DNA from: an uncultured Bacteroidales bacterium
Lineage (GTDB): Bacteria; Bacteroidota; Bacteroidia; Bacteroidales; UBA932
DNA length: 18,547 nucleotides
Reading direction: 5' to 3'
Assembly: GCA_946062035.1 (NCBI GenBank)
Contig: CAMGTS010000003.1
Span: forward strand, 1-18,547
Shown: in pieces, positions 7,241-15,862 of the stretch
How the letters are laid out: every line of letters starts with the position of its first letter
How positions within the stretch are numbered: the first letter of the stretch is position 1
Program-made: the position numbers and the translations under genes
The notes under the pieces: generated by a model
Told to the model about the DNA's origin: nothing
Database searches by the model: none
What the model saw: only the letters and a program-made list of their open reading frames with translations

Positions 7241-8662
7241 TTATTTATACAGGATTTCAATCACCTGATTCATGAGAGCGGTCGCGTCAGCCTCCGGTAT
7301 GCCTACGAGAGTCTTGTCTATCAGCTCGACATAGTCGTAAAGCTCAAGCTGCATCTCCGCACGTTCCATACCATGCTCCTCGACGTACGCTTTGTAGTCT
7401 TCTGAAATCTTGTTCCAACGATCTACAACCTCCCAATATTTTCCATCCGGATAATTTTTCCGCTTGTTTTCGGCATCGCTCAAATGCTTTTCTTCCGCCT
7501 CTTTCCAATCAGCAAAGCGACTCCAACCGACAGGAACTTTGTCAGCGCCGAGATACCAAGGAACAAATATTCCGACACAAGGTTTTCCTGCACACATCCA
7601 TGCAATGTTTCCTATTCCTTTGGGAAGCCATCCCCTCAACTGAAAAACAGTAGAAAGAACTGTATTATCGTTGCAGACACTACCGTTATGCCCGGTATTA
7701 CCGCCATCAAGGGCACAAAACTCTTCCTGAGACCCTATTGCGCTTCCTGAGTTCTCACCGTCAACACATACCTGCGATTTTCCGATCGATGCGTCCTTGT
7801 GCAATGACAAAGCGTCTATCATATCCTGCACCGTAAGTTTGCGTGACGGAACTATTGAAAAGTCGAGCGTCTTCGGATCGTATTTGTATTGGCCATCACT
7901 CAAAAAGGCCAACACCCTTGCATGACGTCCGAGATTGTTTGCGGCAAGAAAAGTTCTTTGTGGCAGACCGTATGCTTTCCTGAAATTAAATTCACCTTCT
8001 GACGGATCATACCATCCTCTTTCAATCGCATAAGAGACTATATCCGGTGAACCAGCAAAATTAGCGGTATCAGCAAGGTTGACATCTGTTATCGTGTAGT
8101 AGTTAGGAATACTCATCACCTGATCGTCCGGAACCCTCTTTGCGACCCAATGTCTTCCCTTGACCACCGAAACGACCCAGCCCTCTTTGCTGTCGGCTAC
8201 GGAATAGGTTCTGCCTGTAGAATTGTACCCTCTTTTTTCAACAAGCTGACCGATAAGAGATACAGCATGGCGTGCGGATGTCGCATATTTCGCTACAGTC
8301 TGGCGAACTTCATACAAGACACCGCCGTCGGTACAATCAAACCTATCCTCCCTGCTCGGACAGTAATCGGAAGCTACCGCCACACCATATTCATTTATAT
8401 ACGAATCTGCCTGTGTCATCCCAGGAAACTCCGCCCAAAGGTAGCGGGCAACGCCGTCTGAACCACCCGCAATATAAAAATTGAGCATCTGCTCGCCATC
8501 ATCGTCCTCGTTGTGGGCAAACAGGACACTGCCATCGGCTGTCGCATCTTTTCCCGCAATAATAGCAAAGCAATTGTCATTAAAAACCCTTCCTTTGCTC
8601 TGGGCAAAAGATATGGCGACACTTGAGACAAGTATCGCCACACTTAAAAAGAATTTCTTCAT
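7241..8662 (-). CDS. Secreted C69-family dipeptidase
   Basis: N-terminal-nucleophile cysteine peptidase of MEROPS family C69 (PepD-like dipeptidases), 473 aa. A signal peptide ends at SFA|Q (residues 1-20). The conserved segment NDNCFAIIAGKDATADGS follows, with the probable nucleophile Cys31, then HNEDDDGEQ. In this family the Cys becomes N-terminal by processing. Other family-like stretches are SYAIERGWYDPSEGEFNFRK and the late MNQVIEILYK end. It likely cleaves dipeptides in the periplasm or outside the cell. The gene begins 13 nt downstream of rubrerythrin on the same strand and may be co-transcribed, although the pairing has no obvious functional logic. Its stop touches the stop of the convergent phosphatase gene. 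Confidence 0.87.
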   Translation of the reverse strand: MKKFFLSVAILVSSVAISFAQSKGRVFNDNCFAIIAGKDATADGSVLFAHNEDDDGEQMLNFYIAGGSDGVARYLWAEFPGMTQADSYINEYGVAVASDYCPSREDRFDCTDGGVLYEVRQTVAKYATSARHAVSLIGQLVEKRGYNSTGRTYSVADSKEGWVVSVVKGRHWVAKRVPDDQVMSIPNYYTITDVNLADTANFAGSPDIVSYAIERGWYDPSEGEFNFRKAYGLPQRTFLAANNLGRHARVLAFLSDGQYKYDPKTLDFSIVPSRKLTVQDMIDALSLHKDASIGKSQVCVDGENSGSAIGSQEEFCALDGGNTGHNGSVCNDNTVLSTVFQLRGWLPKGIGNIAWMCAGKPCVGIFVPWYLGADKVPVGWSRFADWKEAEEKHLSDAENKRKNYPDGKYWEVVDRWNKISEDYKAYVEEHGMERAEMQLELYDYVELIDKTLVGIPEADATALMNQVIEILYK

Positions 8663-8675
8663 TTCGTTTTATCTC

Positions 8676-9224
8676 TTAATAATTCTCCGGTTTAATCTGG
8701 AAATAACTCTGCGGATGGTTGCAGACCGGGCATACCTCAGGAGCCTTCTTTCCGATTACGATATGTCCACAGTTCATGCACTGCCATACTGCATCGCCCT
8801 CCTTAGAGAACACCAAGCCATCTTTCACGTTCTGAAGAAGTTTACGATATCTCTCCTCGTGACGCTTCTCTACTTCAGCGACAAGTCTGAATCTTGCGGC
8901 TATTTCGGTGAAACCCTCTTCCTCAGCTTCTTTAGCCATTCTGTCGTACATATCTGTCCACTCGTAGTTTTCACCCTCTGCGGCAGCCAAAAGGTTTTCC
9001 GCAGTAGCGGCTACACTACCTCCGTGCAAATACTTGTACCAAAGTTTTGCATGCTCTTTCTCATTGAGAGCTGTCTCTTCAAAAATTGCGGCCATCTGGA
9101 CGAATCCGTCTTTCTTGGCTTTAGATGCAAAATAATCATACTTGCAGCGTGCCATTGACTCGCCGGCAAATGCTTCCAACAGATTCTTCTCTGTCTTTGT
9201 TCCTTTTAATTCTTTCATATTCAA
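8676..9224 (-). CDS. Rubrerythrin
   Basis: Non-haem diiron peroxidase that reduces hydrogen peroxide in the cytoplasm of anaerobes. The length of 182 aa is normal. The ferritin-like four-helix domain carries Glu21 (GESMAR) and two ExxH motifs, EKEH (55-58) and EKRH (119-122). The C-terminal rubredoxin-like domain has CMNC (149-152) and CPVC (165-168), which would bind one Fe. A second in-frame ATG lies at 9218 and either start is possible. No clear TAnnTTTG promoter was seen in the 87 nt upstream. Presence of this gene fits an anaerobic or microaerophilic lifestyle. Confidence 0.95.
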   Translation of the reverse strand: MNMKELKGTKTEKNLLEAFAGESMARCKYDYFASKAKKDGFVQMAAIFEETALNEKEHAKLWYKYLHGGSVAATAENLLAAAEGENYEWTDMYDRMAKEAEEEGFTEIAARFRLVAEVEKRHEERYRKLLQNVKDGLVFSKEGDAVWQCMNCGHIVIGKKAPEVCPVCNHPQSYFQIKPENY

Positions 9225-9311
9225 TAATTTACTTTAAATTTCATCGTATATGCACTACACTACAAGTCTCAAGCCAAAAAGCTTCGCCTGACATAAATTC
9301 AGATTAAAACA

Positions 9312-10442
9312 TCATGTCTTCTGACGCAGGATTTTCTCTCTTACAACATACATAAACCCATGCGGGAGATAATAAAAAAAGAAAGAGATCGAATCCAACG
9401 GAAAGAGCAATGTGTGTTCGACAACATCCTTGAGCATGGCGAAAAAAGAACTTGCCTTTCTTACAAAATAAGGAGTACTGTTTATCGGTTTCAAATCCTG
9501 GCGTATTTGACCGAAATTCCCAACCCTTTTCAAATACTTCCATATTCTTCTCGCCTTATTTGATTTTCCACCCTTGTAAAAAGGCATTTTGTCCGAAGGA
9601 TGTCCTAAAAAATCCACTGCGAACGAAGCGAAAGCGACCCATTCGCTCATAAGGCCCAACTCTCTTATTTCAACTTTCAACCTATCAATATCCAATTTGT
9701 CATAGTAGCGGTTGAGGAATTGGCTCCAGTCGCAAACCTGCCTTAATCCAAGACCTTTTTTGAAGAAATGCTTTACAAAGTGGGTAAACAATATTACGGC
9801 ATCCTCATTTATCCCGGGAGACAATACCCTGTAGCCATTATTATCCCATTCTCTAAGAGACCTTTCCAAGAACATCTTATTTTGGAGGGAAAGTAGGGTG
9901 CTGTCAATTCGGTTAGAAAGTTGGGTAAACATCGTTCCGTGCAATTCGAACTCCACCCCTTTATAGAAAAATGCGTAATGTTTTACATTTACCCCCTCTT
10001 TCATTACACTGTCAGCAAGAGGTATTATAATCTGTTTTGCTTTCTCATAAGAATCATGAGGCATAAACAAGTCTATATCACCTGGTGCCCTCCATAAAGG
10101 TTTATCGTAACATTGTGCGACACTCGGACCTTTTACTACCGTATACAGGATTCCATTTTCGTCGAAAATCTTACCCACCTCCGCAAGAGCCTTGTTCAAC
10201 TTTGCATTAGCTTTTTCCAAAGTGACAGCACTCAACGCCGCTTTCATCCTTATCGCTTCAGGCACATCTTCTTTTTTCAGATTTTCCAACGCCGAAACAA
10301 AAATACCCGAGACCGCCTGTTGACGAAATAGAACAAACAACTGCTTCCATTCCATCTCAGAGGGGATACTATCAATGGCAGATGCCTTGTTCCAAAGGCC
10401 GCATCGCACGAACTTGAAAAACAAGGCATCTAAAGATTTCAT
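9312..10442 (-). CDS. Nucleotidyltransferase family protein (NTP_transf_5 type)
   Basis: 376-aa protein resembling the uncharacterised nucleotidyltransferase family common in polysaccharide loci. The pol-beta-type fold signature appears as YTVVKGPSVAQ (100-110) followed by APGDIDLFMP (119-128), where Asp122 and Asp124 are probable metal ligands. A third acidic position is plausible in VEFELHG (163-169). The rest is helical with no transmembrane segment. The acceptor is unknown. It lies 41 nt downstream of the wzc-like kinase gene on the same strand, so a role in making or decorating the exported polysaccharide is reasonable but inferred from position only. Confidence 0.75.
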   Translation of the reverse strand: MKSLDALFFKFVRCGLWNKASAIDSIPSEMEWKQLFVLFRQQAVSGIFVSALENLKKEDVPEAIRMKAALSAVTLEKANAKLNKALAEVGKIFDENGILYTVVKGPSVAQCYDKPLWRAPGDIDLFMPHDSYEKAKQIIIPLADSVMKEGVNVKHYAFFYKGVEFELHGTMFTQLSNRIDSTLLSLQNKMFLERSLREWDNNGYRVLSPGINEDAVILFTHFVKHFFKKGLGLRQVCDWSQFLNRYYDKLDIDRLKVEIRELGLMSEWVAFASFAVDFLGHPSDKMPFYKGGKSNKARRIWKYLKRVGNFGQIRQDLKPINSTPYFVRKASSFFAMLKDVVEHTLLFPLDSISFFFYYLPHGFMYVVREKILRQKT

Positions 10443-10483
10443 ATTACAGAAAATAAAATATTACACCGACTGAATGCGGAAAA

Positions 10484-12922
10484 TTATGAACGCTTGAAGA
10501 CCCTATCCAATATGGATTTTTTTGAAATATGCGAATCCTCAGCCCCGTAACCATAACCGTAGCCATAACCATAACCGTAGCCATAACCATAACCGTAGCC
10601 ATAACCGGCTTTTGTAACATCCACATTATTCAGCAGTACACACATACCGTTCAATGTCTTTTCTACGTAAAGCTTCTCCACATCAGGCAATTGTCTGCGG
10701 TCCATAAGGCCGGCCTTGATTACATAAATTGTTATGTCGCACAACTTATTGACAATATTGGCATCGGCCACTACACCGAGAGGGACATTATCTAAGAAAA
10801 CATAGTCGTATCTGCTCTTCAACTCTTCCAACATAGAAGAAAAACGCTCATTCATAAGAAGTTCTGCAGGATTAGGCGGAATCGGACCAGACAGAATCAC
10901 ATCCAAGTTCTGGGCAAATACGTTTTTATTGACAAGCTCTTCAACATTGTGAACCCTACCACTCAGATAAGAAGTAAGACCCGCCGTATTAGTCGTCATT
11001 ATGCCATTCTCTTTTAAAACCGTCTCAATAGTGGCTTTTCTCAAGTCGGTATCAATAAGAAGGACTTTCTTTCCCGCCTGGGCAAAACTTGTCGCCAAGT
11101 TGGTTGACACAAATGTTTTTCCGTTACCAGGATTGGACGATGTGAACATTACGACCTTCTTGGCATTGTCTCCTATATTAATGAAATCCAAGTTCGTCCT
11201 TATGATTCTGAACGCCTCGGAAATGGCGTCTCGACCATCATCACGAACAAGAACACTGTGCCCGTACATCTTAGCTTTTTTAGGGATTTCTCCGAGGAAC
11301 GGAGCGCTTACGACATCTTCTATGTCTTTCCTGTTTCTGACATATATATCCAACACATTAAGCATCCAGAATATGCCGGCAGGAATCGCAAGCCCCAATA
11401 TAAGGGAGATCATCATAACCATGGATTTTTTTGGAGAAATAGGTTTCTGAGGTCCCTGAGCATTGTCGACAACCCTGATACTGCTCTCTGTTATAGCAAG
11501 TGTAAGTGAATTCTCCTCTCTTTTGTTGAGAAGGTAGAGGTATAGTTCCTCTTTGATTTTCTGTTGGCGTTCGACGGAAATAAGATATTTCTGCGCCTGA
11601 GGGATTGCCGAAACCTTACCACTTGTCGCCGCCTCTTTCTGCCGGACATTTCTCACCTGCAACGACAATGACGCTACAGCGTTTTTCACAGCTGTTTCAA
11701 TGCTGTGTCTCAGAGGTCCGAGTTGTGAGGTCAAATCTAATACAAGCGGGTTGTTTTCGCCACTGCTTTCAAGAAGCCCATCCCTTTCCAACCAAGTCTT
11801 GTTGTATGTCGTAATCTGGTTTTCTATCGCGGCATCCAAACCGATATTCGCAGGTATCAGCGTGTTGGCGTTTTTAGGATCATCCAAGAAGTCCTGCATG
11901 TAGCGGGCCATGCTCAACTGGTTTTCCAAGTTCAGGCCCGTCATCTTATAGCTTGTAGACTGCTGGGTGTAACCGCCTGTTTCTGTCGTCACATCGGTAA
12001 GACCCTGAGAACTCTTGAATCCGGCGATATTTTCATCGACTGCGCCAAGTTCGCTGTTCAAAACGATAAGTCTGTCGGCGATAAATTCATCTGTAGCGTG
12101 AGACACCTTGTTTTTATCCTCAATAGCCTCCTCGTTGTATGCGTCTATCAGGGAGTTAAGGACATCTTCGGCTCTGTTTACATTTCCATCAACAATAGAG
12201 AGGGATATTACCGTCGCCATTTTGTCTGGTATAGAAACGTTAAGTTTCGCCTTGTACGCCAAAACAGTCTTTTCAAAAGCGTTTTTTGTAACACGGATCT
12301 CTTTCCCCTCATAAAGCGAATAAGACTCTGTCGGCACAAGTACAATATCCCCCATTGGAGAACTTACCGTATCCGCCAGCCCTACAGTCATATCATCAAA
12401 ACGTTTCCCTTTTTCAAGATCGCTTTTGATATCATAAATCTTTACGGTGCCATCATTTTTGGGAAGCATCCTGAACGAGTAAGGAGCGTCTGTGGCGCTC
12501 AAGAAAACAACCTTTACAGGAGTACTCGTATAGAGCGGAACTTTTCTGAGGCCGTTCTTATGGATATAATTCACATCCAAATCCAACTTGTCAACCACTT
12601 TACGCATAAGTTTGGTTGACTTGAATATGTACGACTCGTTATTGACATCGGAATTACCGAATCCCATAGCTCCCATATCCTGAAATATTGCGGCTTGGGA
12701 TATACCTCCTCCCTTTCTTTGGTTCTTGACCAAAACAGTAGCGGACTTAGAATAAGTTTTAGGAGTCCTAAGGATATAAAGAGCTCCCAAAAACAGACAA
12801 ACCACAACACTTATGATAAACCACAATCTGTTGTACCAGAATATATTCAGGATATCTCTCAGTTTCAGCACTTCTTGAGACTCGTTCGTGCCACTGTACT
12901 TTGAATAGTTTTTCTCTTCCAT
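10484..12922 (-). CDS. Wzc-like polysaccharide co-polymerase / BY-kinase
   Basis: Inner-membrane protein (812 aa) that fuses a Wzz chain-length domain to a bacterial tyrosine kinase and normally controls export of capsule or exopolysaccharide. TM1 lies near residues 32-51 and TM2 near 501-523 after the Pro-rich PQKPISPKKS. The periplasmic part between them is partly helical. The cytoplasmic kinase has EAFRIIRTNL (569-578), Walker A SSNPGNGKT (595-603), Walker A' LLIDTD (621-626) and Walker B VFLDNVP (708-714). The C-terminal tyrosine cluster is ten Gly-Tyr pairs (773-792), then GAEDSH and a basic end. Such tails are autophosphorylated in the family. It starts 7 nt after wza. The probable phosphatase is the PHP protein at 6284-7240. 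Confidence 0.92.
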   Translation of the reverse strand: MEEKNYSKYSGTNESQEVLKLRDILNIFWYNRLWFIISVVVCLFLGALYILRTPKTYSKSATVLVKNQRKGGGISQAAIFQDMGAMGFGNSDVNNESYIFKSTKLMRKVVDKLDLDVNYIHKNGLRKVPLYTSTPVKVVFLSATDAPYSFRMLPKNDGTVKIYDIKSDLEKGKRFDDMTVGLADTVSSPMGDIVLVPTESYSLYEGKEIRVTKNAFEKTVLAYKAKLNVSIPDKMATVISLSIVDGNVNRAEDVLNSLIDAYNEEAIEDKNKVSHATDEFIADRLIVLNSELGAVDENIAGFKSSQGLTDVTTETGGYTQQSTSYKMTGLNLENQLSMARYMQDFLDDPKNANTLIPANIGLDAAIENQITTYNKTWLERDGLLESSGENNPLVLDLTSQLGPLRHSIETAVKNAVASLSLQVRNVRQKEAATSGKVSAIPQAQKYLISVERQQKIKEELYLYLLNKREENSLTLAITESSIRVVDNAQGPQKPISPKKSMVMMISLILGLAIPAGIFWMLNVLDIYVRNRKDIEDVVSAPFLGEIPKKAKMYGHSVLVRDDGRDAISEAFRIIRTNLDFINIGDNAKKVVMFTSSNPGNGKTFVSTNLATSFAQAGKKVLLIDTDLRKATIETVLKENGIMTTNTAGLTSYLSGRVHNVEELVNKNVFAQNLDVILSGPIPPNPAELLMNERFSSMLEELKSRYDYVFLDNVPLGVVADANIVNKLCDITIYVIKAGLMDRRQLPDVEKLYVEKTLNGMCVLLNNVDVTKAGYGYGYGYGYGYGYGYGYGYGAEDSHISKKSILDRVFKRS
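10547..10606. repeat. Hexamer microsatellite encoding the GY tail
   Basis: Ten in-frame 6-bp units encode Gly-Tyr on the minus strand. After one GTAACC (10547-10552), exactly three copies of an 18-bp block (ATAACC GTAGCC ATAACC) span 10553-10570, 10571-10588 and 10589-10606. The blocks are identical at the DNA level, not only in protein, which suggests recent slippage-driven expansion. Gain or loss of units would change the number of tail tyrosines without shifting the frame. Confidence 0.9.
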
Positions 12923-12929
12923 TTACCGT

Positions 12930-13715
12930 CTATTTGAAAAGCAATACTGAAATTGAAGTAAGCACAGACGCAACTGACAACCAAACGCTTACATTATTAT
13001 TCTGGTTGATGCCACTTTGTTGCGCCTTTATTTTGTTAGGTTTCACATATACGACATCGTTCTGCTGAAGATAAAACGCCGGACTGTTCAACAAGCTCTT
13101 GTCGAGAAGGTTGGCGAACATCACCATGTTTTTTCCGTCATTCTCCCTTACGACCATCACGCTGTCTCTGACTCCATAAATAGTCAGGTCACCAGCCATC
13201 GCGACAGCATCAAGGATTGACACTCTGTCTGTTTCTATTGAATACTGCCCTGGTTTGTTGACTTCTCCGAGAACAGATATCTTAAAATTCTGGAACTGTA
13301 CGGTAACGACCGCATCCTTCAACATCTCATCTTCAGCGAGTTTGTTTTTCAACATCATAGAAAGTTCGCTGCGTGTCATTCCCGCAACTTTCAACCTTCC
13401 AAGTATAGGAAAATCTATATTTCCCTCTTTGTCAACCAGATATCCGATGGTTCTCGACTGCCCGACTCTTGCGCCGGTAGCTCCAATCTGATAATCGGTG
13501 CTTACCAAGTTGAAAATAGCTGAAGCCTTCGGTGATTTGCTGCTGACCATAATGGAGAGCAAATCATCTGATTTTATCTTAACATCCTGATAATTGGATA
13601 TTTGCTGATTCGAAATTTCTGCCGCATTCTGCATGTAAACCACATCCTTTGGGGAAGCACAAGCGGCTAACAAAGCGGTAATCGCTGCAAACAACAGTAT
13701 TTTTCCTGATTTCAT
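12930..13715 (-). CDS. Wza-like polysaccharide export lipoprotein
   Basis: Outer-membrane polysaccharide export protein, 261 aa. A lipoprotein signal peptide ends in the lipobox LLAAC (Cys19). The Poly_export domain spans about residues 45-140, including DDLLSIMV and the later IDFPILGRLKVAGMTRSEL. An SLBB-type domain follows with VLGEVNKPGQYSI (148-160), and a single hydrophobic helix (about 243-260) ends the protein. This short form without a large C-terminal barrel helix is usual for Bacteroidota. It is the first gene of the wza-wzc-nucleotidyltransferase unit and is followed by the kinase gene after 7 nt. It would form the outer channel that the Wzz/kinase protein docks to. Confidence 0.9.
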   Translation of the reverse strand: MKSGKILLFAAITALLAACASPKDVVYMQNAAEISNQQISNYQDVKIKSDDLLSIMVSSKSPKASAIFNLVSTDYQIGATGARVGQSRTIGYLVDKEGNIDFPILGRLKVAGMTRSELSMMLKNKLAEDEMLKDAVVTVQFQNFKISVLGEVNKPGQYSIETDRVSILDAVAMAGDLTIYGVRDSVMVVRENDGKNMVMFANLLDKSLLNSPAFYLQQNDVVYVKPNKIKAQQSGINQNNNVSVWLSVASVLTSISVLLFK

Positions 13716-13986
13716 TGTTTTGTTTTTCGTATTTGGGAGTTAAAGATACAAAAAACTATTATACATGCACGATACGTGCTTTAATAATTGCGCAAAATCA
13801 ATGCGAAAATCCGTTTTTTCTGTTGCGCCGTAACCTTAGAGAAAAAAGTTATGATTCTGATGCAACGTTTGTAAACGCTTTTACATCTTTAGTGTGTAGG
13901 TTTAGGTTTTAGTATTACTTAAAAGCGCTGCCAACATGATGTGAATCACTTGAGCAGCGCTTTGTCGTTCTGATATCTACAACGCT
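13716..13986. promoter_or_regulatory. Spacer between suf and polysaccharide export units
   Basis: This 271-bp stretch holds no credible gene. It contains the suf terminator hairpin (13922-13963), a perfect 6-bp inverted repeat TGTAAA-CGCT-TTTACA (13870-13885) and a perfect 5-bp palindrome GCACG-ATA-CGTGC (13767-13779). The promoter for wza must be here: the best -7 candidate is minus-strand TATCTTTA (13748-13741), 7 of 8 to TAnnTTTG, but no TTTG lies at the expected -33 distance. An A-rich stretch precedes the wza ATG. The palindromes could be operators; this is untested. Confidence 0.4.
13922..13963 (-). terminator. Terminator of the suf operon
   Basis: A perfect 10-bp stem AAAGCGCTGC / GCAGCGCTTT (13922-13931 and 13954-13963) encloses a 22-nt loop. 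On the minus strand the stem is followed by TTTTAAG. It starts about 23 nt after the sufD stop, the right place for an intrinsic terminator, although the loop is long and the U run is short. Confidence 0.6.
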
Positions 13987-15102
13987 TTAGCAGCGATGTT
14001 TACTGCAACTTCCGCACTTTGTAAACTCCCCCCTAAGTCTTCTTTCAACAAGAGATGACAACCTTTCGCGAAGTTCCGGATTGCTTATCTTCTCAAGTAC
14101 CGTTCCAGCAAAAGCCTGTTGCTGTAAAACACGTGCCTCAGCCTCCGATATTCCGCGTGAACGCATATAAAACATCTCTTCATCACCCACAGTACCGATG
14201 GTAGACCCGTGAGAGCATTTTACATCATCGGCATAAATAACCAGGTGAGGTTGTGACAAAGCCCTTGCACCGTCACTAACAAGAAGGTTGTTGTTCGCCT
14301 GATACGCTTCCGTTCCCTGTGCGTCCGTAGCTACGATTATTTCCCCGCCGAAATCGGATTTGGAATTTCCTCCGAGAATACCCTTGAACAATTGATTGCT
14401 GCGACAGTTAGGAACGGCGTGCAGGATATTTATCTGAGTATTGACGACTTTCTCGCCATCAGCAAGATACAATCCATTAAGATTACATTCCGCCTCCTCT
14501 CCTCCCAAAACTGCGGTTATATTGTTTGTCACGCACCCTTCGTGAAGTGTTATATTATTCATATTCAAGGTCGCACCTTTCTCCAAAAGGATACTGACGT
14601 GAGTGTCACGGGCCGCAAGTTCATTCTCATTCTGAAGAGCAAGCAAAGTCAATGAAGCCCCCTCTTCGACTTTTATATTGATACACTCTACTGTCGAACA
14701 GCGTTTGTCCATCAAAGTATGACAGCAGAGAATGACCGTGGCGCAACTTCCCTTTTCCGCACGCACATTAAGATCATACTTGATTTCTGAAGCATTATTT
14801 CTGATTGATATAATCTGAATCAGCTCCTTTTGTACCTTGCCGGCAGGAAGCACGACTTCAACAGCATTGGAAGATTCCTCATCCGGCATAGGCAGACCCA
14901 CATTTATGGTTTCCATTCTCGAATGGACCTTGAAAGATCTCTCTATGCTTGATATGTCTTCGTAATGCGGTTTGGTATTCTTTACCAGATCATCACCGTT
15001 GGTCAACAAACCGTCAACAACATAGTACTGCTTAGCGTTACTTATAGGGACGCTGCAAGCAAACAACTGTTGCGGAACATATTTAAACTGATCGTTAGCC
15101 AT
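13987..15102 (-). CDS. sufD: Fe-S cluster assembly protein SufD
   Basis: Scaffold subunit of the SufBCD complex, which assembles Fe-S clusters in the cytoplasm. The protein is 371 aa from ATG 15102. The frame extends into sufC to 15150, but 15102 lies 2 nt after the sufC stop and gives a normal N terminus (MANDQFKYVP). The SufD beta-helix core shows GGNSKSDFGGEIIV (244-257) and the conserved CSHGSTIG (296-303) whose His contributes to cluster formation at the SufB interface. The C terminus is Cys-rich (CGSCSKHRC, 363-371). It is the last gene of the operon and is followed by a strong hairpin. Confidence 0.93.
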   Translation of the reverse strand: MANDQFKYVPQQLFACSVPISNAKQYYVVDGLLTNGDDLVKNTKPHYEDISSIERSFKVHSRMETINVGLPMPDEESSNAVEVVLPAGKVQKELIQIISIRNNASEIKYDLNVRAEKGSCATVILCCHTLMDKRCSTVECINIKVEEGASLTLLALQNENELAARDTHVSILLEKGATLNMNNITLHEGCVTNNITAVLGGEEAECNLNGLYLADGEKVVNTQINILHAVPNCRSNQLFKGILGGNSKSDFGGEIIVATDAQGTEAYQANNNLLVSDGARALSQPHLVIYADDVKCSHGSTIGTVGDEEMFYMRSRGISEAEARVLQQQAFAGTVLEKISNPELRERLSSLVERRLRGEFTKCGSCSKHRC

Positions 15103-15103
15103 T

Positions 15104-15853
15104 TTACTTTTCAAACTCGTCGTACCCGTTCTCTTCAACAATCTTCGCAAGTTCTTTACCTGCGGTCTTCACGATTCTGCCTTTATACAACACATGAACG
15201 ATGTCCGGAACAATATAGTCCAAAAGTCTCTGATAGTGAGTGATTACCACAAATGCATTCTCTTTTGTCTTCAACTTGTTGACACCATTCGCTACTATTC
15301 TGAGCGCATCCACATCCAACCCACTGTCTGTTTCGTCCAGAATCGCGAGGCTCGGATTAAGCATTGCCATCTGGAAAATCTCGTTACGTTTTTTCTCTCC
15401 ACCGGAAAACCCGACATTCACCCCTCTCGAAGAGAAACTCGGATCCATCTCCACGACAGCCATCTTCTCGCGCATCATTTTGAGATACTCTGCGGCACTC
15501 AATGGCTCTAATCCCCTTTGTTTTCTGTGTTCGTTGACCGCAGTCTTCATAAAGTTGACATTGGTAACTCCCGGAATCTCGACAGGGTACTGGAATCCGA
15601 GGAACACCCCCGCCCAAGATCTTTCTTCAGGACTCATTTCCAATAGATTACGTCCCATAAATGTTACGCTTCCCTCTGTTATCGTATAGTTCTGATTTCC
15701 GGCAAGAATGGCAGAGAGAGTACTCTTTCCGCTGCCATTACGCCCCATTATAGCATGAACTTCGCCCGGCTTTATGACAAGATCCACTCCCTTGAGAATC
15801 TCCTTGTCCGCCACTTTAGCGTGTAAATTTCTTATTTCCAAAAGATTATCCAT
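15104..15853 (-). CDS. sufC: Fe-S cluster assembly ATPase SufC
   Basis: ABC-type ATPase that drives conformational change of SufBCD during Fe-S cluster assembly. The length of 249 aa is typical. Walker A is GRNGSGKST (37-45), the Q-loop is in FLGFQYP (84-90), the signature is FSGGEKKRNE (149-158), Walker B is ILDETDSGLD (171-180) and the switch His is in ITHYQRLL (204-211). The SufC-specific GGEKKRNE form separates it from transport ATPases. It starts 9 nt after pnuC and is followed by sufD after 1 nt. Confidence 0.96.
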   Translation of the reverse strand: MDNLLEIRNLHAKVADKEILKGVDLVIKPGEVHAIMGRNGSGKSTLSAILAGNQNYTITEGSVTFMGRNLLEMSPEERSWAGVFLGFQYPVEIPGVTNVNFMKTAVNEHRKQRGLEPLSAAEYLKMMREKMAVVEMDPSFSSRGVNVGFSGGEKKRNEIFQMAMLNPSLAILDETDSGLDVDALRIVANGVNKLKTKENAFVVITHYQRLLDYIVPDIVHVLYKGRIVKTAGKELAKIVEENGYDEFEK

Positions 15854-15862
15854 AATACTCTT

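Noticed and set aside
9225..9311. Promoter of rubrerythrin
   Set aside because: No TAnnTTTG box on the minus strand in this spacer; only weak AT-rich matches.
10529..10795. Plus-strand open frame with Thr-Ile-Thr-Val-Ala repeats
   Set aside because: It is the antisense reading of the Gly-Tyr microsatellite and the kinase gene.
13715..13912. 65-codon plus-strand frame in the suf/wza spacer
   Set aside because: No start signal or recognisable domain, atypical composition, and it covers likely regulatory repeats.
15103..15150. 16-residue N-terminal extension of SufD
   Set aside because: It overlaps the 3' end of sufC, whereas ATG 15102 sits 2 nt after the sufC stop and gives a normal SufD start.
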